This document shows positions 61,513-64,000 of a DNA stretch of 64,000 nucleotides, in pieces. The stretch's first letter is position 1, and the number at the start of each line of letters is the position of its first letter. The notes below the pieces were generated by a model. That model was not told where the DNA came from and searched no databases. It was given only the letters and a program-made list of their open reading frames with translations. The stretch covers positions 124,001 to 188,000 of the forward strand of contig DYJC01000010.1 in NCBI GenBank assembly GCA_020723305.1, written 5' to 3'. A program made the position numbers and the translations under genes. This stretch comes from Desulfosudis oleivorans (lineage in GTDB: Bacteria > Desulfobacterota > Desulfobacteria > Desulfobacterales > SURF-7).

Positions 61513-61917
61513 ATGGATTTATTCGATATCGTTAAAATCATTTGTTTTTACGTTCTTGTTGCTTCCGGAGAAACTGTAAATGGAATATACAGAACGCTTT
61601 ATCTAAACAGGCGAATGGGTATCAAAACTGCGAAAAACGTATCGATTCTATCGGCTCTGTTCCTTTGTTTTTTGATATGTTATTTTTACGTTCCAATTAT
61701 TGGCATTACAAGCGATACTGGGCTTATTCTACTCGGTATTTCATTGTCAGTATTCATGCTTCTGTTCGACATTATACTGGGTCGGTTCGTTATGAAGGTA
61801 AGATGGTCAGTAATAATGGATGATCTGAATATTTTTAAAGGTAATTTCCTATGCATCGGTTTGATTGTTATGGCGGTTTGTCCATTGCTGGCAACAATTC
61901 TACACCGGAAGCTCTAA
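61513..61917 (+). CDS. Small integral membrane protein, unknown
   Basis: The 134-residue product has four hydrophobic segments (VKIICFYVLVASG, VSILSALFLCFLICYFYV, GLILLGISLSVFMLLFDI, LCIGLIVMAVCPLLATIL) and a basic loop (YLNRRMGIKTAKN) after the first. No family recognised. TTGGAG lies 5 bases before the ATG. The 257-base gap before it carries only the terminator of the previous gene. Confidence 0.65.
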   Translation: MDLFDIVKIICFYVLVASGETVNGIYRTLYLNRRMGIKTAKNVSILSALFLCFLICYFYVPIIGITSDTGLILLGISLSVFMLLFDIILGRFVMKVRWSVIMDDLNIFKGNFLCIGLIVMAVCPLLATILHRKL

Positions 61918-62011
61918 CCTACAGTAGATTATTATGATGAAACAGATGAAGAACCGTCTAGAGCTTGCGTGATAGTTATCCGGAATAATTCATTTAGTGA
62001 AGGAGTCTCAA

Positions 62012-62545
62012 ATGCGCCTGGAAGGTAAACGAATCGCCATTCTCCTTGCAGATGGCGTTGAAGATTTGGAATTCTATGTCCCCTGTATGCGCCTGCAAGA
62101 AGAAGGGGCGGAAGTAATTGCTGCTGGAATCACGTTGAATAAGGTTCGCGGGAAAAACGGCTTGGATATCACTCCGGTTGCGACAATTGAGTCCCTGCAA
62201 AGCCGGGACTTGTTTGCGGTAGTAGTACCAGGTGGATGGGCGCCGGACAAATTGCGTCGATATGATGCGGTACTCAACCTGCTCCGGGAGATGGATAGCG
62301 AAGGCAAGATTATCGGTGTCATCTGTCATGGAGGACTTGTGGCCATATCCGCGGGAATCGTTCGCGGTCGTCGCGCCACAGGATCCCTTGGTATTAAGGA
62401 TGACCTGGTCAATGCCGGGGCAAGCTGGGTGGATCAGGCGGCGTTTCGGGAAGGTAATCTCATTTGGGGCCGGATCGTGGCTGATATTCCGGCATTCTGC
62501 CGGGAGCTGGTTGCAGCTTTAATTGAAGCTGCCGGGACCGCATAG
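62012..62545 (+). CDS. DJ-1/PfpI family protein
   Basis: The 177-residue protein has the PfpI/DJ-1 fold: KRIAILLADGVEDLEF with the conserved glutamate, VVPGGWAPDKLRR, and the reactive Cys105 in GVICHGG. Members act as glyoxalases, deglycases or chaperones; a protease role is often named but rarely shown. AAGGAG lies 6 bases before the ATG at 62012; the GTG at 61997 is not needed. Confidence 0.88.
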   Translation: MRLEGKRIAILLADGVEDLEFYVPCMRLQEEGAEVIAAGITLNKVRGKNGLDITPVATIESLQSRDLFAVVVPGGWAPDKLRRYDAVLNLLREMDSEGKIIGVICHGGLVAISAGIVRGRRATGSLGIKDDLVNAGASWVDQAAFREGNLIWGRIVADIPAFCRELVAALIEAAGTA

Positions 62546-62691
62546 CAATTCCATTTTGCCGTCAAGATGGCATGACGCGAAGGGGCCGTCCCCCTGTGTC
62601 TGCCATTTATGTGATGGTGTACGAAAGCAATTCCGAATTTGAAGAACACTTGAGTCCGGATAACGCGGAACAATTGGCTGATGGAGAGATA

Positions 62692-63270
62692 ATGAAAAAA
62701 AACATACTTGTCGTTCTGGGTCATCCTGACGGGGATAGTTTCTGTGGGGCATTGGCCAAGGCTTACATTGACGGTGCAAAGGGTACGGGGGCGGAAGTTC
62801 GTGAACTTAAGCTCGGTGAACTGAAGTTCGATCCCATACTTTGGAATGGTTATAACAAGATTCAGGAACTGGAGCCGGATCTGGTAAAAGCCCAAGAACT
62901 GGTCCAGTGGTCCAATCATCTGGTTTTTGTATATCCAACCTGGTGGGGAGCGATGCCTGCTTTACTGAAAGGTTTTTTTGACCGGGTTTTCCTGCCGGGT
63001 TTTGCCTTTACGTTCCGTGAAAATTCGGTGTATTGGGATAAGCTGCTTTCAGGACGTACTGCCCACCTGATGGTAACCATGGATACTCCCTCCTGGTATT
63101 ATCATTGGGTATATCACAGACCGGGGCATAATGAAATGAAGAGAACGATTCTTGGTTTTTGCGGCATTAAAGTCGTTAAAATATCAGAATTCACACCAAT
63201 CAAAAGTTCAAGCCGGCAAAAAAGAGAGAAATGGATTGCTGAGGCAAAAGGACTTGGCTCAAAAGTCTGA
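62692..63270 (+). CDS. NAD(P)H oxidoreductase, flavodoxin-like fold (NQO1 family)
   Basis: This FAD/FMN enzyme of 192 residues reduces quinones or similar acceptors. The flavin site is seen in VVLGHPDGDSFCGALAKAY and the family core in FVYPTWWGAMPALLKGFFDR and VFLPGFAFTF. GGAGA lies before the ATG at 62692; the frame open to 62572 is a non-coding extension. It follows the DJ-1 gene in the same direction, a plausible stress pair. Confidence 0.88.
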   Translation: MKKNILVVLGHPDGDSFCGALAKAYIDGAKGTGAEVRELKLGELKFDPILWNGYNKIQELEPDLVKAQELVQWSNHLVFVYPTWWGAMPALLKGFFDRVFLPGFAFTFRENSVYWDKLLSGRTAHLMVTMDTPSWYYHWVYHRPGHNEMKRTILGFCGIKVVKISEFTPIKSSSRQKREKWIAEAKGLGSKV

Positions 63271-63309
63271 CTCCACTCTTATGCCGGGTGTAAATCATCA
63301 AAATACAAC

Positions 63310-63354
63310 TTGCTATCATGAAAAATAAGCACTATAATTGATCCATAATTATGG
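63310..63354 (+). promoter_or_regulatory. Promoter and operator of the toxin-antitoxin pair
   Basis: TTGCTA (63310-63315) and TATAAT (63333-63338, perfect) are 17 bases apart. Five bases after the -10 box lies the perfect palindrome CCATAATTATGG (63343-63354), over the transcription start. That is the expected place for autorepression by the antitoxin or the complex. Confidence 0.6.
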
Positions 63355-63382
63355 TCTAAATAAAAAACTTATAGGTGTAATC

Positions 63383-63634
63383 ATGGAATCCGTATTAGCG
63401 AATTGTTCAGTAAGTATATCAGAGTTGAAGAAAAACCCTTCCGCCCTCATTGAGCAGTCCGGCGGTGAGCCGATAGCCATTCTTAATCATAACAGGCCAA
63501 CAGCTTATCTCATCCCGGCGAAGACATACGAAGCATTACTCGAAAAAATTGAAAATTTTCAATTAGGAGTGATTGTTAAAGAGCGTCAGCACGAAAAAAT
63601 TTCAGCCGTGGAAGTAACATTGGATGAGCTATAA
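63383..63634 (+). CDS. RelB/Phd-type antitoxin
   Basis: The 83-residue protein starts with the Phd/YefM-like DNA-binding part (SVSISELKKNPSALIEQSGG, PIAILNHNRPTAYLIPAKTYE) and has an acidic C-terminal end that would wrap the toxin. AGGTG precedes the ATG at 63383; a frame open to 63338 would start inside the promoter. It overlaps the toxin gene by 11 bases. Confidence 0.88.
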   Translation: MESVLANCSVSISELKKNPSALIEQSGGEPIAILNHNRPTAYLIPAKTYEALLEKIENFQLGVIVKERQHEKISAVEVTLDEL

Positions 63635-63908
63635 ATTAAAATTTCTTCCAACAGCACTGAAGGAATGGAAAAATCTCGACAATGCGGTCCAGATTCAATT
63701 CAAGAAAAAGCTACAGGAGCGTCTTTTGTCTCCACATGTGCAAAGTTGTCGGCTTTCAGGTTTTAAAAACCATTACAAAATCAAACTCAGAGCGAGTGGA
63801 TACCGACTTGTTTATGAAGTAATCGACAAAGAAATTTATGTTTTGGTAATTGCGATCGGGAAAAGAGATAAAAATAGGGTCTATAAAAAGGCCAGAGAAA
63901 GAAAATAA
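63624..63908 (+). CDS. RelE-type mRNA interferase toxin
   Basis: The 94-residue basic protein has the RelE/ParE fold: YKLKFLPTALKEWKNLDN, FKKKLQERL, and the catalytic-side strands HYKIKLRASGYRLVYEV with AIGKRDKNRVYKKA at the end. These residues match the RelE mRNA-cleaving group rather than ParE. It is translationally coupled to the antitoxin. The remaining 92 bases to the window edge hold nothing I can call. Confidence 0.9.
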   Translation: MSYKLKFLPTALKEWKNLDNAVQIQFKKKLQERLLSPHVQSCRLSGFKNHYKIKLRASGYRLVYEVIDKEIYVLVIAIGKRDKNRVYKKARERK

Positions 63909-64000
63909 AAATGATTGCTTCATTTTATTTGGCTGTACACCAGCTATACACTCAAAGCACAGGGTTGTCTATTGTATGCCCAATTACAAATACAGTCCAT

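Overview
The window comes from an AT-rich chromosome of a dissimilatory sulfate-reducing bacterium of the Desulfobacterota, most likely Desulfobacterales. The main evidence is a dsrA-dsrB-dsrD-dsrN cluster of the reductive type (45.4-49.6 kb), a multihaem cytochrome c3, a flagellar hook gene, and several small proteins typical of that phylum. No rRNA, tRNA, CRISPR array, insertion sequence or prophage was found. The assignment rests on protein motifs and gene order, not on a search.

Left part (0-10.7 kb): a nitrogen-control block with glnE (5' part missing), glnA, amt, glnB/K, glnD and ptsP. It encodes the whole covalent cascade: GlnD modifies PII, PII steers GlnE and Amt, and GlnE adenylylates GlnA at Tyr398. 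Four of these genes (glnA, amt, glnB, glnD) each have a sigma-54 type -24/-12 element with exact GG-N10-GC spacing.

10.7-31 kb: a PrmA-like methyltransferase group, then the classical origin-proximal run rpmH-rnpA-yidD-yidC-jag-mnmE on the minus strand. An exact 16-bp parS site (TGTTTCACGTGAAACA) lies directly after mnmE. Next come RNase G, a radical-SAM protein, an HtrA protease, asnS, a hybrid histidine kinase, and gyrB-dnaN. dnaA and recF are missing from their ancestral places. An AT-rich stretch with inverted repeats lies upstream of dnaN.

31-43 kb: an OmpA-family envelope protein; an RdgC-like reading frame split by one in-frame stop; a divergent 1140-residue fusion of an EndoQ-type PHP nuclease with a UvrD helicase; a lytic transglycosylase; a DHH phosphoesterase; ilvE; a PPC-domain protein; a YkgJ-type cysteine-cluster protein; and dapA.

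43-49.6 kb: a TPR protein and an uncharacterised 393-residue protein precede dsrABDN, which has its own promoter candidate and internal hairpins. DsrAB reduces (bi)sulfite, DsrD activates it, and DsrN is the putative sirohaem amidase.

49.7-64 kb: a permuted ADP-forming acyl-CoA synthetase, a hook protein gene behind a sigma-28 promoter, a ferritin-like protein, cytochrome c3, recD2-gmhB-rlpA (overlapping), a b561-like membrane protein, a LysE exporter, arfB, small unknown genes, a DJ-1/PfpI protein, an NAD(P)H oxidoreductase, and a RelB/RelE-type toxin-antitoxin pair at the right edge.
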